Shown piece by piece: positions 1-7,840 of a stretch of 64,000 nucleotides of DNA. Location: positions 1-64,000 of the forward strand of contig VRUI01000018.1 in NCBI GenBank assembly GCA_019456225.1, read 5' to 3'. The stretch comes from Planctomycetota bacterium (GTDB lineage: Bacteria > Planctomycetota > Phycisphaerae > Sedimentisphaerales > Anaerohalosphaeraceae). Below the pieces are notes generated by a model. It saw only the letters and a list, made by a program, of their open reading frames with translations, was not told where the DNA came from and searched no databases. The translations under genes and the position numbers were made by a program. Every line of letters starts with the position of its first letter. Position 1 is the stretch's first letter.

Positions 1-362
1 TCAGGAGATATCAAAAGAATATCAACCTTGTTGTCGAGCAAGTCTTGCTGAATAGGTTCCCAATCATCTGTGTTGCTACTGTTGATTGTTTCAGCTCTAA
101 TGCCAATTCGCCCAGCAGCTTCAAGTTGATTGCGCATCAAAGACAACAAAGGAGATATTAATAAGGTCGGCCCTTTTCCCTGGTCACGTAAAAGTTTGGT
201 GGCAAGAAAATAAACCATACTCTTGCCCCAGCCAGTTCGCTGCACTACAAGAGTTCTTTGGGAGTCTAAAAGTCGTTCAATACTTTCCCACTGTCCATGA
301 CGAAAATCGGCTTCTGGGTCATTTAACGCTGTTCTTAAAAACCCTAATGCTCTTTCTTTCAT
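1..362 (-). CDS. RecQ-family ATP-dependent DNA helicase, N-terminal part (cut by window edge)
   Basis: The reverse strand is open from an ATG at 362 to the left edge. It encodes the start of a superfamily 2 helicase. The segment FRHGQWESIE resembles the RecQ motif 0 (F-x-x-G-Q). RTGWGKS is a Walker A loop, here with Trp where RecQ usually has Gly. LLISPLLSLMRNQ matches motif Ia, and ILLISP marks the approach to motif II. Family members unwind DNA 3'-5' during repair and recombination. The frame stays open upstream to a stop near 440 but has no better start. The C-terminal three quarters lies outside the window, so RecQ proper cannot be told from a longer RecQ-like defence or repair helicase. 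Confidence 0.8.
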   Translation of the reverse strand, partial: MKERALGFLRTALNDPEADFRHGQWESIERLLDSQRTLVVQRTGWGKSMVYFLATKLLRDQGKGPTLLISPLLSLMRNQLEAAGRIGIRAETINSSNTDDWEPIQQDLLDNKVDILLISP

Positions 363-1472
363 ATAGATAGCGAAAGCCTTCCCTACTTTTAAATCACTTT
401 TTAATAAACCACCATCGGCTCCGCCGATTCCACAAGAAAATTAAAAGGATCAGGCACTTTTCCGGGGGGGGTTAGATAAAATAGCATGCTGCAATCCCGT
501 CCGTTTAATTAACTTCCCTATTTTCCAACCCAATTGACAAACTCCCAAATCCCTAAATCTGGAACATCCCGGCGGCCTGCCCCGATAGTTTTATTGTTCG
601 GGTTCGCCAATAAAATCACCACTCACCACTTACTACTTACCAGAATAAAACAAAAAGTAAAGAAAAAAACCCCAAAAACCACCAAATAAATCCGCGTACA
701 TTTTCAAATCTTTTCTCTGTGTACCTCTTTTTCCTCCGTGGCAAATCTTTTAAAAAATCCGCGAAGCTGAGCAAAGCGAAGTCCGGCAGAGCAGTAATGA
801 CGGACGGCTAAATTTCCCCACTTGCCACCTTCCAAACTTGTCACTAGAACCGCGCGCTATGTCGATGAGCGACATTTTGGGTATACATATACTATAGCCC
901 CCGTAACGCAACTGCACTCCTCACCACTTTCTTTTCCGCTGCCCGCTGCCCACCGAACGCTGCGCGAGAATACCCCCGTAAAGGGGTATTCTACCTTTGT
1001 TGAATTTAGTTTACCTCTGAATTAGGGGTCAAAAAACGTTCAAAAACGCGCCATTTTTCTTCATTAATTGCAAAATATCTTCATTTTTCTCGTTTTTTGT
1101 CAATTAATTTCGATTAATTTCAAAAAATAACGCCCAAAACCATAGGTGGGAAATGTCGACAATGTCCAGAATCCCATGAAAATCATAAATTCAATCCTCA
1201 CTCCTCACACTTTTCGCATCGATTGCGCCGACACTATCCCGCTATCACCCAAAAAAATAAAACTTTTTAATCCCATACCCGCAAATCACTTAGCGATTTT
1301 AGGGGCTAAAAAAATCCTCCATTTTCGCACAAAACACGCATATTCGTGCTAAATATGTAAGGGCAATTAATACCCGACAGATAACAGATATTACGGGCAA
1401 TGTTTTCTGCTCTATTTCAAAAACGGTCAAAAACGGTAAACTTCAGTAAACTTTTTTGAAAGGATTTCCACA
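363..1472. other. Long intergenic region without a convincing gene
   Basis: About 1.1 kb separates the RecQ-like gene from the HTH gene. The short open frames here are low-complexity and lack ribosome binding sites and family resemblance. The DNA contains short repeat-like pieces that recur elsewhere in the window: a GAGCAAAGCGAAGTCCGG-type segment at 763-792 and a GCTGCCCGC-type segment at 936-966. Just before the HTH gene there are imperfect direct repeats (AAAAACGGT twice, then GTAAACTT twice). I see no transposase remnant or tRNA. Confidence 0.6.
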
Positions 1473-1886
1473 ATGGAACCAAAACAAGCCCAATTCATTG
1501 AACTACGCGCAGCCGGTCAAAGCTACAACAAGATCTCCGTCCAGCTCAAAGTATCCAAACCAACCCTGATAAAATGGAGCAGAAAGTTTTCCAATGACAT
1601 TAAAAACGCAAAAGCACTCGAGATCGAGTCAATCCGCGAGGAATATCTGCTCGGTCGTGAGCATCAGCTGCGCGTTCTGGGTACGCAATTAAGCAAACTA
1701 ACCAAGGAGATCCTCAAACGCAACCTTAAAGAAATACCCACCTGGCGGCTGTTCGATATGCAGCGCAAGATCATCGCCCAGATCGCAAAAAACGACGAAC
1801 AGATCGAATTTTCCACGGAAGTAGAAAAATACACGCCAGAAGCGACAAAGGAATATAGGAGAAAAATAATAAACTGGACCGGATAA
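1473..1886 (+). CDS. Small helix-turn-helix protein of unknown role
   Basis: The 137-residue product starts with ATG behind an AAAGGA site 11 bases upstream. Residues about 5-37 form a likely helix-turn-helix (segment KISVQLKVSKPTLIKWSRKF), followed by a charged, probably helical C-terminal part. The N-terminal pattern resembles HTH proteins annotated as terminase-small-subunit-like or transposase-associated, but no terminase or transposase is nearby, so no function is assigned. Its position in a gene-poor stretch next to a helicase fits an accessory region. It is most likely a DNA-binding protein. Confidence 0.6.
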   Translation: MEPKQAQFIELRAAGQSYNKISVQLKVSKPTLIKWSRKFSNDIKNAKALEIESIREEYLLGREHQLRVLGTQLSKLTKEILKRNLKEIPTWRLFDMQRKIIAQIAKNDEQIEFSTEVEKYTPEATKEYRRKIINWTG

Positions 1887-2104
1887 CCTTACCGCGACGA
1901 GCGAGCCCATGTTGTCAACTAAAGGCACATTGAGCTTAATTCGGTAATCTATAGTTAAGGTGTTGCCCCTTTTGGCCGAATTATTAGTTGAAAGTGTCTA
2001 TTTTTAACGTAAAAATCCGTATTTGAACCGTTTTATTGGATTTACCCGCATTTAGCGGCTATTTTTTAGGACTCAAGTTAGCAATTATCAAAGGAGCAGT
2101 AATT

Positions 2105-2827
2105 ATGAAGTCAAAGTTTGTTTGGTTTTTAATGGCGGTATTGTTTGTTGTAATTATCAGCGGTTGCCACAGGGTCGCCCAGGACACCACAACCTTTAAC
2201 CAGTACTATAGGACAGCTTTGAAAGTGAGTACGTCTGCCGATGTCATCTCGATGATCGGAGCAGAAGGCGAAGCTCGCATACTAGGCGAAAACGCTGTCG
2301 CTTCATGCGGCGAAGCGAAAAAAGGCTCTGTGATCTGGTTTAACGCGGTAGCGTTTGACGATGACACCTCCAGGGCTTTTCGCAAGTACGCATTTGTCGC
2401 AAACCCTAAGGCCAAGGGCTTCGGCATGGCCAAAACGCAGACAATGCGATTTGACGCCAAGCTGGTTATCAACATCGACGTACTCAACGAACCGCATGCC
2501 AATGACAATGCCAGAAAGATCGCGGTCCTGAAATCATTGCTCAAAGATTTCAGCGGCGACTTAAAACCGCTGGAAAAAGACAGCAGTGTATTAAAAAGTG
2601 GTTCGCTGATGGTTAAGCAGTTGCTAAAAGGTCTCATTTATAAGCTTGAAGCTTCACCTGCTCGTGCCGGCGATCTGGAAAAATTTACCGGCATGGATTT
2701 TGACCACATGACCCTGGATAAGGGAAAAGCCAGAATGGTAATCGATAACGGCGTTGTAGAGTTGAAAGTAATGACAGGTTCTACAATTAAAAACTTCAAC
2801 AAAAAGCTGGACGTGCTAAGCATGTAG
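2105..2827 (+). CDS. Predicted lipoprotein of unknown function
   Basis: The best start is the ATG at 2105, directly behind AAAGGAG; an in-frame start further upstream lacks a site. The 240-residue product begins with a lysine-containing n-region, a hydrophobic stretch (residues 5-19) and a lipobox ISGC, so it should be lipid-modified and anchored in a membrane. The rest is a soluble domain with no motif I recognise. It contains an Ala/Gly-rich early segment and alternating hydrophobic strands near the C-terminus (MVIDNGVVELKVM). It ends 30 bases before a rho-independent terminator, so it appears to be a single-gene unit. Confidence 0.75.
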   Translation: MKSKFVWFLMAVLFVVIISGCHRVAQDTTTFNQYYRTALKVSTSADVISMIGAEGEARILGENAVASCGEAKKGSVIWFNAVAFDDDTSRAFRKYAFVANPKAKGFGMAKTQTMRFDAKLVINIDVLNEPHANDNARKIAVLKSLLKDFSGDLKPLEKDSSVLKSGSLMVKQLLKGLIYKLEASPARAGDLEKFTGMDFDHMTLDKGKARMVIDNGVVELKVMTGSTIKNFNKKLDVLSM

Positions 2828-2855
2828 AAGTTTATGCCGGACAATTTAATTCTCA

Positions 2856-2885
2856 AAAACCATCCGGTTAAACCCGGATGGTTTT
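2856..2885 (+). terminator. Rho-independent terminator after the lipoprotein gene
   Basis: The perfect 10-bp inverted repeat AACCATCCGG / CCGGATGGTT (2858-2867 and 2874-2883) has a short loop and continues into TTTT and a T-rich stretch on the plus strand. Confidence 0.85.
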
Positions 2886-2914
2886 CTTATGCGTATGCCC
2901 GGCTGGGCACACAG

Positions 2915-2944
2915 AAAAAAGGGACACATCTTTCGATATGCCCC
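2915..2944 (-). terminator. Rho-independent terminator ending the structured RNA candidate
   Basis: Read on the minus strand, GGGGCATATC pairs with GATGTGTCCC over 10 positions (two G-U pairs) around a GAAA tetraloop, followed by six T residues. The two wobble pairs would be mismatches on the plus strand, so the element is oriented leftward. Confidence 0.85.
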
Positions 2945-3110
2945 TTTTTCGAAGCTATCAGACAGTTCCACTGAAGATTTAAACCTTACAGCCAGCCTCT
3001 TCTCTTTGGCTGGACGGCCAGTTTAATATCAGCATAGCATCCTTGCCGAAACTGTCTGAAACGGGTTCCTTTTCCCGTGCAAGCTTCTTAACCGGAGATT
3101 ATCATCCGTA
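2945..3110 (-). ncRNA. Candidate structured non-coding RNA downstream of the nrdR/ATP-cone pair
   Basis: Between the ATP-cone gene and the leftward terminator, the minus strand can fold extensively. GAAGCT (3087-3082) pairs with AGCTTC (2956-2951). Inside that lie a hairpin ACGGG/CCCGT (3078-3074 with 3065-3061) and a perfect 10-bp stem TCAGACAGTT/AACTGTCTGA (3059-3050 with 2967-2958), giving a three-way junction. The long arm continues with a CTGA/TCAG plus TTAAAC/GTTTAA stem and an apical CCAGCC/GGCTGG hairpin (3013-3008 with 2997-2992). A CGGA/TCCG hairpin lies 5'. No open frame explains this conservation of pairing. It does not match riboswitch, 6S, SRP or tmRNA signatures that I can recall. 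It could be a free RNA or a structured 3' UTR of the upstream operon. Confidence 0.6.
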
Positions 3111-3160
3111 TCGCATTAAAATGCGCAATATTTATAAATACTACTTTCTGCTGGACGTTG

Positions 3161-3718
3161 CTAACCTGCTATAATTTGCAGTTGTTTATAGGCCTGGAGC
3201 ATTGAGTCCATGTCGGCTATTACAAGCTGCTTTATAAGCCGTCTGGACACTCTCAGCATCTCCAGCATCAGGATCTTTTCTTCCACCGACGATGCGATGA
3301 CTCTCGCCATCTGCCTGCTTAATCCGTTTTTCTTAACCAGGTCTTCTGTAATACAAGACTTATCCCACTGGCATGGGGCATAATAACAACCCTTTTTCTC
3401 ACACTGCCGGTCATCGTAAACCTCGACACGTTTACGTTTTAGCTTTCGCGTAAGCCGGTGCTCGGAAAGCAACTTAGCCGCTTCGTAATAACCGGTCGAG
3501 CTAAGCACCGATTCGATCATCAAGTGAACTTCATCACTTGTGATGGCGTGAGCGGTTTTTTCACGATAAAGATGATAGGTGACCGCTTCGGCAAACTGTT
3601 CGGCTGCATAGACGCTGGGCTTGCCGGCAAGAGCAAGAGCATTATTAAATGTCCCGATCACTTTCGTATGCAGATATTCTTCTACACTTCCGTCGCATTT
3701 AATTATTTTAAGATGCAT
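3161..3718 (-). CDS. ATP-cone domain protein with a cysteine cluster, function unknown
   Basis: I place the start at the ATG at 3718 because GGAAGG lies eight bases upstream; the frame also extends to a TTG at 3754 without a site. The 185-residue protein begins with an ATP-cone (starting IIKCDGSVEEY; roughly residues 3-90), the nucleotide-sensing domain of ribonucleotide reductases and NrdR. The second half has four Cys within 17 residues (C-x4-C-x4-C-x5-C type spacing), possibly a metal site, then a helical region. It follows nrdR by about 60 bases in the same orientation and is probably cotranscribed. That suggests a nucleotide-responsive partner or regulator related to deoxynucleotide supply. 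It is too short to be a reductase, and no reductase gene is in the window. Confidence 0.7.
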   Translation of the reverse strand: MHLKIIKCDGSVEEYLHTKVIGTFNNALALAGKPSVYAAEQFAEAVTYHLYREKTAHAITSDEVHLMIESVLSSTGYYEAAKLLSEHRLTRKLKRKRVEVYDDRQCEKKGCYYAPCQWDKSCITEDLVKKNGLSRQMARVIASSVEEKILMLEMLRVSRRLIKQLVIADMDSMLQAYKQLQIIAG

Positions 3719-3776
3719 CAGTTTTGCCTTCCATTGCAATAACGTCTGATCCAAACTTCATTTTTTAGCAAGCCCC

Positions 3777-4268
3777 TTAATCGTTAAAGAGACTGGGCTG
3801 GTCATGAGGGCCGGACTCTTCGATTACCTGGGTGACCTCATTGATTAATTCGCCGGCGTCTTTGAAATCCCTGTAAACGCTGGCAAATCTGATATATGCC
3901 ACTTTATCAACTGCCCGCAGATGTTTCATTACGCTTTCACCTATGAAACGCGACAAAACTTCCTTGTCGAAATTCTTGAAAATATCTTCTTCGACCTTGT
4001 CGGCGACTTCCTGTATCTGGTCGACAGAGACAGGCCTTTTGTAACAGGCTTTCTGAAGACCGGATATAAGTTTGTCTCTGTCGTAGGGCAGCCTTGATCC
4101 GTCCTTCTTGATCACATTAAGCTTAAAACCCTCTCCGATCTTCTCGTAGGTCGTAAACCGTTTTTCACATTTCATGCAAGCGCGACGCCGGCGTATGACC
4201 CGCCCGCCTTCACTCGAGCGTGAGTCAATCACCTTATCTTTATCTTCTTTGCAAAAAGGGCATCTCAA
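3777..4268 (-). CDS. nrdR: Transcriptional repressor NrdR
   Basis: The 163-residue product has the NrdR layout: an N-terminal zinc ribbon (CPFC near residue 3 and CMKC near residue 31), an Arg-rich RRRR segment, then an ATP-cone from about residue 49 (VIKKDGSRLPYDRDKL). NrdR binds ATP/dATP and represses ribonucleotide reductase genes. The start is a TTG at 4268: it gives the canonical M-R-C-P-F-C beginning and has AGGTG about seven bases upstream, while the nearby ATG at 4263 is out of frame. A candidate NrdR box lies 80-96 bases upstream. The downstream neighbour is another ATP-cone protein. Confidence 0.96.
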   Translation of the reverse strand: MRCPFCKEDKDKVIDSRSSEGGRVIRRRRACMKCEKRFTTYEKIGEGFKLNVIKKDGSRLPYDRDKLISGLQKACYKRPVSVDQIQEVADKVEEDIFKNFDKEVLSRFIGESVMKHLRAVDKVAYIRFASVYRDFKDAGELINEVTQVIEESGPHDQPSLFND

Positions 4269-4348
4269 AGTTTACACCTGAAATCAAGATATTCTGAACG
4301 ACCTGATTAATGCTGCCTGCACTACATCTTGCATTTAGATTATATTAA

Positions 4349-4364
4349 TGCCAATATATAGTAT
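4349..4364 (-). promoter_or_regulatory. Candidate NrdR box upstream of nrdR
   Basis: On the minus strand, ATACTATATATTGGCA matches the known NrdR-box pattern acaCwAtATaTwGtgt at 12 of 16 positions, including all of the central CTATATATTG core. Its position before nrdR would allow autoregulation. NrdR boxes are usually paired at reductase promoters; I see only one clear copy here. Confidence 0.45.
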
Positions 4365-4502
4365 ATGTCAAAGGAAATAATATAAACTTTTTTAAAAGAA
4401 GATTGCCACGCCTGTGAGTAAATACTTAGCATTAATGTAATTCCATGCCAGATAAGAACTAACGATAATTTCCACAGACAACTCACAGGTGAAAATATGC
4501 AT

Positions 4503-4536
4503 AAAAAAACCACGGATTTTATGGAATCCGTGGTTT
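4503..4536 (-). terminator. Rho-independent terminator after the sugar-operon cupin gene
   Basis: AAACCACGGATT (4507-4518) and AATCCGTGGTTT (4525-4536) form a 12-bp stem with a six-base loop. On the minus strand it ends in a run of T residues, 24 bases after the stop codon at 4560. Confidence 0.85.
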
Positions 4537-4559
4537 TTATTACGCAAATGAATAGCTGA

Positions 4560-5258
4560 TTACGGGAATTTGAGATTCGTATCCGAATGCTTTACGCCGT
4601 CGTTGTCGTGGACGCTGGCTACTTCGGTGATGATCGCCCCTTCGGGGCCGGCGAACTGCCAGTGTCGGCTTCCGACCTTGGTAAGCGGGGTGAACATGCC
4701 GGGCTTTAGGACAACTTCATGACTTACGGTTACAGTCCCGTTCATGTGGCACTTGGGCACGACAGCCTTCATCGGCTTTGTCGGTTCGCCTTCGCCGTAA
4801 ACATAGCTGAGCCCATGCCTGCAGAGCCACCCTTCCATCTTCGCCGGGTTCTTGTCTGTGCTTAGATGGTAATGCTCCGGGAGCATCTGACCGGGCAGAA
4901 GGTAAAAATCCATGAGCATATAGCGGTCTTCCTCATTATTGACGTACATGTTGGCAGCAAGTCCGAGTTTAGTAAACTGGCCGGTACCGTAATCCGAAAC
5001 CCACAGTTTTTCCTTAAAGCCGTCAAAAACCGGACAGCCGTGATAATTCATCAACGCGATAATAGCGTCCTTGGCCTTGTCTTCGCTGAATTTGCCGTCG
5101 GCATCATAGAAGTAATCGTTATCAAAATTGATCGATCCCTTAGCTGAAGGGCTCTTTTCATTACATCCGGCAAGCGACATCGCCCCGCCAACAGCGGCTA
5201 CTGCTGCGGTTGCCTTGATCACATTACGCCTGCTCATTTTCTCGTCTTTAGTCTCCAT
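4560..5258 (-). CDS. Tat-exported cupin protein resembling D-lyxose ketol-isomerase
   Basis: The 232-residue protein starts MET…SRRNVIKA, a twin-arginine signal followed by an Ala-rich hydrophobic segment and a lipobox-like SLAGC, so it is probably exported folded and lipid-anchored. The mature part is a single cupin: PGQMLPEHYH supplies His ligands, KMEGW a Glu, and RHWQFAGPEGAIITEV corresponds to the family's HWFQAGPEGAVVSE-type segment with a further His. Family enzymes interconvert D-lyxose and D-xylulose with a divalent metal in the cytoplasm, so export here is unusual and suggests periplasmic sugar processing. It is the last gene of an operon with an MFS permease and an SMP-30-like protein. 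SD is AAGGGAA. Confidence 0.7.
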   Translation of the reverse strand: METKDEKMSRRNVIKATAAVAAVGGAMSLAGCNEKSPSAKGSINFDNDYFYDADGKFSEDKAKDAIIALMNYHGCPVFDGFKEKLWVSDYGTGQFTKLGLAANMYVNNEEDRYMLMDFYLLPGQMLPEHYHLSTDKNPAKMEGWLCRHGLSYVYGEGEPTKPMKAVVPKCHMNGTVTVSHEVVLKPGMFTPLTKVGSRHWQFAGPEGAIITEVASVHDNDGVKHSDTNLKFP

Positions 5259-5298
5259 AACAATTCCCTTAAATTAGATAATAATATTTCCATTTACA

Positions 5299-6627
5299 TT
5301 ATGCTTGCTCAGCTTTTTCTTCTTCAAATTTATCATGTTCCTTATCATGGAAAGTAAAAGCGAACAGGACAAAAATAACACCGGCGATACAACTTGGAAT
5401 AATCCAGATCATTTGCCAATTGTGCATAGCCGCAGCTGCTCCAATGTCATCAGATACAACTTTGAATTTATCGACGGCAAATCCCGCCAGCGTATTACCC
5501 AAAAGCATACCGACACCGAATGTAATAAACGATATAAATCCCTGTGCGCTTGCCTGGATTTCCTTAGGAGCTTTCTTGTCGGTATATATCTGCCCTGTGA
5601 CAAAAAAGAAGTCGTAACATATGCCATGAAGGGCGACCCCTAAGTAAAACATAAACACAAGATTATCAATATTGCCGAATGCAAACAAAATAAATCGCGC
5701 TATCCATGCAGCCATTCCCAGCAGAAGCATTTTCTTGACACCAAGTTTTCTAAAAAAGAAAGGCATTATCAGCATAAAAACAACTTCTGACATCTGCCCG
5801 ATGCTCATTTTGAATTGAGCGTACGGCCATTCCATTTCGTTGAGGAACATGTTGCAGAATGACCAGTAGAAAGCCCCGGCAAACGTAATAAGAAATGAGC
5901 ACAGCACAAAGATCGCAAAGCAGGGTTCTTTCAATAACTGTAAAGCCTTGAGGCCAAGGATGTCGGCGACTGTGATTTTATGATCGATAGATTTAGGAGG
6001 TGTCTTAGGAAGAAAGAAAGAAAATATGCCGGCGGCGATTCCGATATATGCTCCAATTAACATAGGCCAGGAAGTAACCTCGATATTCTTTCCTGCTAAT
6101 TCATTAAGAAAGCCTACCCCGGCGAATTGATCCAGTTTGCCCAAAGCACTCAGCAGGCCTACTGCGCTTACGACAACCCAGCCAATAGTCCCCAATACCC
6201 GGATACCGGGAAATTGTTTGTCGGGCCTTGTCATGTGCGCCATAGCGATTGAGTTTGTCAAAGCCCATGTAGGCATATAGCATAAAGTGTGGCCCAGCAT
6301 CGCGATGAAGAAAATAACCGGTTGAGGCTCGCCCTCGGTATTTGTCGCCGACTTCATACATACCAATAAAAGTCCCGCGGCTAAGATGTTCAATATCCCC
6401 AGAACTTTTTGGGCTGAAAAAAAACGGTCGGCTATCATGCCGATGAAGAAAGGTGCGATAAGACAAGCGATTGCCGAAGCACTATATGCCCAGCCGATCG
6501 CCTTACCGCTAAATCCTACTGAGTTAAGATAAGCGCCCATCGGTATGACCCAAATACCGTACATCGCATACTGTAGGAACATCATCACGCTAAGCTTGAT
6601 CCTGACGCTCATTGACATCTTTTCCAT
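5299..6627 (-). CDS. MFS permease of the nucleoside:proton symporter (NupG-like) group
   Basis: The 442-residue protein has about 12 hydrophobic segments. The N-terminal pattern (RIKLSVMMFLQYAMYGIWVIPMGAYL, given in part) is characteristic of the NupG/XapB-type nucleoside-H+ symporter group, whose planctomycete and Bacteroidetes members are often found in carbohydrate loci. It sits between a lyxose-isomerase-like cupin and an SMP-30-like lipoprotein, with gaps of about 40 bases. Substrate uptake for that pathway is therefore more likely than nucleoside scavenging alone. The ATG at 6627 has AAGGAG eight bases upstream. The C-terminus is acidic and charged. The substrate cannot be read from sequence. 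Confidence 0.8.
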   Translation of the reverse strand: MEKMSMSVRIKLSVMMFLQYAMYGIWVIPMGAYLNSVGFSGKAIGWAYSASAIACLIAPFFIGMIADRFFSAQKVLGILNILAAGLLLVCMKSATNTEGEPQPVIFFIAMLGHTLCYMPTWALTNSIAMAHMTRPDKQFPGIRVLGTIGWVVVSAVGLLSALGKLDQFAGVGFLNELAGKNIEVTSWPMLIGAYIGIAAGIFSFFLPKTPPKSIDHKITVADILGLKALQLLKEPCFAIFVLCSFLITFAGAFYWSFCNMFLNEMEWPYAQFKMSIGQMSEVVFMLIMPFFFRKLGVKKMLLLGMAAWIARFILFAFGNIDNLVFMFYLGVALHGICYDFFFVTGQIYTDKKAPKEIQASAQGFISFITFGVGMLLGNTLAGFAVDKFKVVSDDIGAAAAMHNWQMIWIIPSCIAGVIFVLFAFTFHDKEHDKFEEEKAEQA

Positions 6628-6669
6628 AAGTCTTACTCCTTAGAATTCATTTCTATAATTCGTCAGTGA

Positions 6670-7752
6670 CTATTTAAGCTTGATCACAGAAAGTGTATGA
6701 TGCGTATCGTGCTCAGTGTTCTTCAAACCAGGGAAAGGATAGTCGAAGTTCACGATGATCAGCTCATCGCCGCGAACGAGAGGTTCACAAGGCTGGTCGA
6801 GCAATCCATCAGAACCGTCTGCATCGTCGTTTTCCCACAGCAAAGTGCGCTTGCCATCTGTGGTAACCAAGTGGATCGCATTCTTTTCAGAATCGGTTAC
6901 GATAATAACGTCACGTTTTTTATCATAGAAAATACCGTCAACACAAGTCAATTTATCATCCTTGAAAAACGGTTTGGGTTCTTTTTCTTTTGCGGTTCCA
7001 TCTTCGTTGAATTCGATCTTATACATTTCACCATCACCGAACATACCGGTGTAAAGATTGCCTTCACTATCAAACGTCAAACCATCGGCGCCTGCGGGAT
7101 CATCTCTATGATTTGGAATAGTAACGAACTGAGCGATAAGTCTTTCGTCCTGTGCATTGGGCTTGAGCGTTACAGTGCCGGCGTCCATATCGGCTTTGCT
7201 GATCTTGTAGATACCGCTGGCACCGGGTTTATCTTCCAGATCAAAGAAAGTATCGCTTACATAAATATCGTCGCCCTTCCAGATAACAGCGTTGGAAAGT
7301 TTGAAACCGTCGACAGCGACTTCTGTGCGAACGGGCTTGCCGTCTTCGATAACGATACGCAAAAGCCTCGACTTATGGTCTTTGTCTGTGAAGTACTGGT
7401 TGTCGGCAACATATATATTGCCGTCCGGACCGTAATCCAAACCCATCGGACGGGCGTGTGTGCTGTCTCCCTGAGGAGGAATAGTGTAGAACAACTCGGC
7501 TTTGTTGTCCTTGCCGATTGTCATAAGAACACCGACATTTTTCTCATCCTGGAAGTTCGGACAGGCAAGAATAATACTGCCGTCCGGCGCCATCGTCATA
7601 GCATCGGGAGTGTCATTGCTTTGGTCCAGCGACAAAAACAATGTTGGCTTGTAGCTATGCGGATCTTTTTCTTTAGGTTCGCAGCCCATAAAACAAACAA
7701 CTAAAACTGCCAACAACAGTACTGCCAGGGTTGATACATTTCGCTTCTTCAT
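6670..7752 (-). CDS. SMP-30/gluconolactonase-like beta-propeller lipoprotein
   Basis: The 360-residue product has a cleavable lipoprotein signal (hydrophobic residues 7-21, lipobox CFMGC with Cys24). The mature part shows recurring six-bladed-propeller motifs: APDGSIILA, YGPDGNIYVADN, KGDDIYVSDTFF, FDSEGNLYTGM and DGIFYDKKRDVIIVTDSEKN. This resembles SMP-30/gluconolactonase/LRE-like enzymes, which hydrolyse sugar lactones using a divalent metal; a binding-only propeller is an alternative. It is the first gene of the leftward operon with the permease and Tat-cupin, so all three may act on one extracellular sugar or sugar acid. GGAG lies nine bases before the ATG. An inverted-repeat operator candidate lies about 90 bases upstream. 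Confidence 0.75.
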   Translation of the reverse strand: MKKRNVSTLAVLLLAVLVVCFMGCEPKEKDPHSYKPTLFLSLDQSNDTPDAMTMAPDGSIILACPNFQDEKNVGVLMTIGKDNKAELFYTIPPQGDSTHARPMGLDYGPDGNIYVADNQYFTDKDHKSRLLRIVIEDGKPVRTEVAVDGFKLSNAVIWKGDDIYVSDTFFDLEDKPGASGIYKISKADMDAGTVTLKPNAQDERLIAQFVTIPNHRDDPAGADGLTFDSEGNLYTGMFGDGEMYKIEFNEDGTAKEKEPKPFFKDDKLTCVDGIFYDKKRDVIIVTDSEKNAIHLVTTDGKRTLLWENDDADGSDGLLDQPCEPLVRGDELIIVNFDYPFPGLKNTEHDTHHTLSVIKLK

Positions 7753-7840
7753 TGCATTCTCCTAAAATAAAAGTTATTAAACCTATTTAAGTTAATTAAG
7801 ATAACCTGCAATCCATAATAAATCAAAATATTTTTACGAT

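Noticed and set aside
822-1352. Two small open frames (67 and 68 residues) in the left intergenic region
   Set aside because: They are rich in simple sequence, have no ribosome sites and no family resemblance, and one contains repeat-type DNA.
363-1472. Insertion sequence or prophage remnant
   Set aside because: No transposase, integrase or terminal inverted repeats are visible; only short repeats and a terminase-like HTH gene nearby.
2206-2637. 143-residue minus-strand frame opposite the lipoprotein gene
   Set aside because: It lacks a start signal and lies opposite a gene with a good ribosome site and lipobox.
2915-3110. 6S RNA, SRP RNA, tmRNA or a known riboswitch as identity of the structured RNA
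   Set aside because: The characteristic SRP tetraloop arm, tmRNA tRNA-like ends and riboswitch core motifs I know are absent; the three-way junction does not fit the long 6S rod. Kept as unidentified.
6697-7704. 335-residue open frame on the plus strand opposite the SMP-30-like gene
   Set aside because: The minus-strand protein has clear signal and propeller motifs; the plus-strand frame is an antisense shadow.
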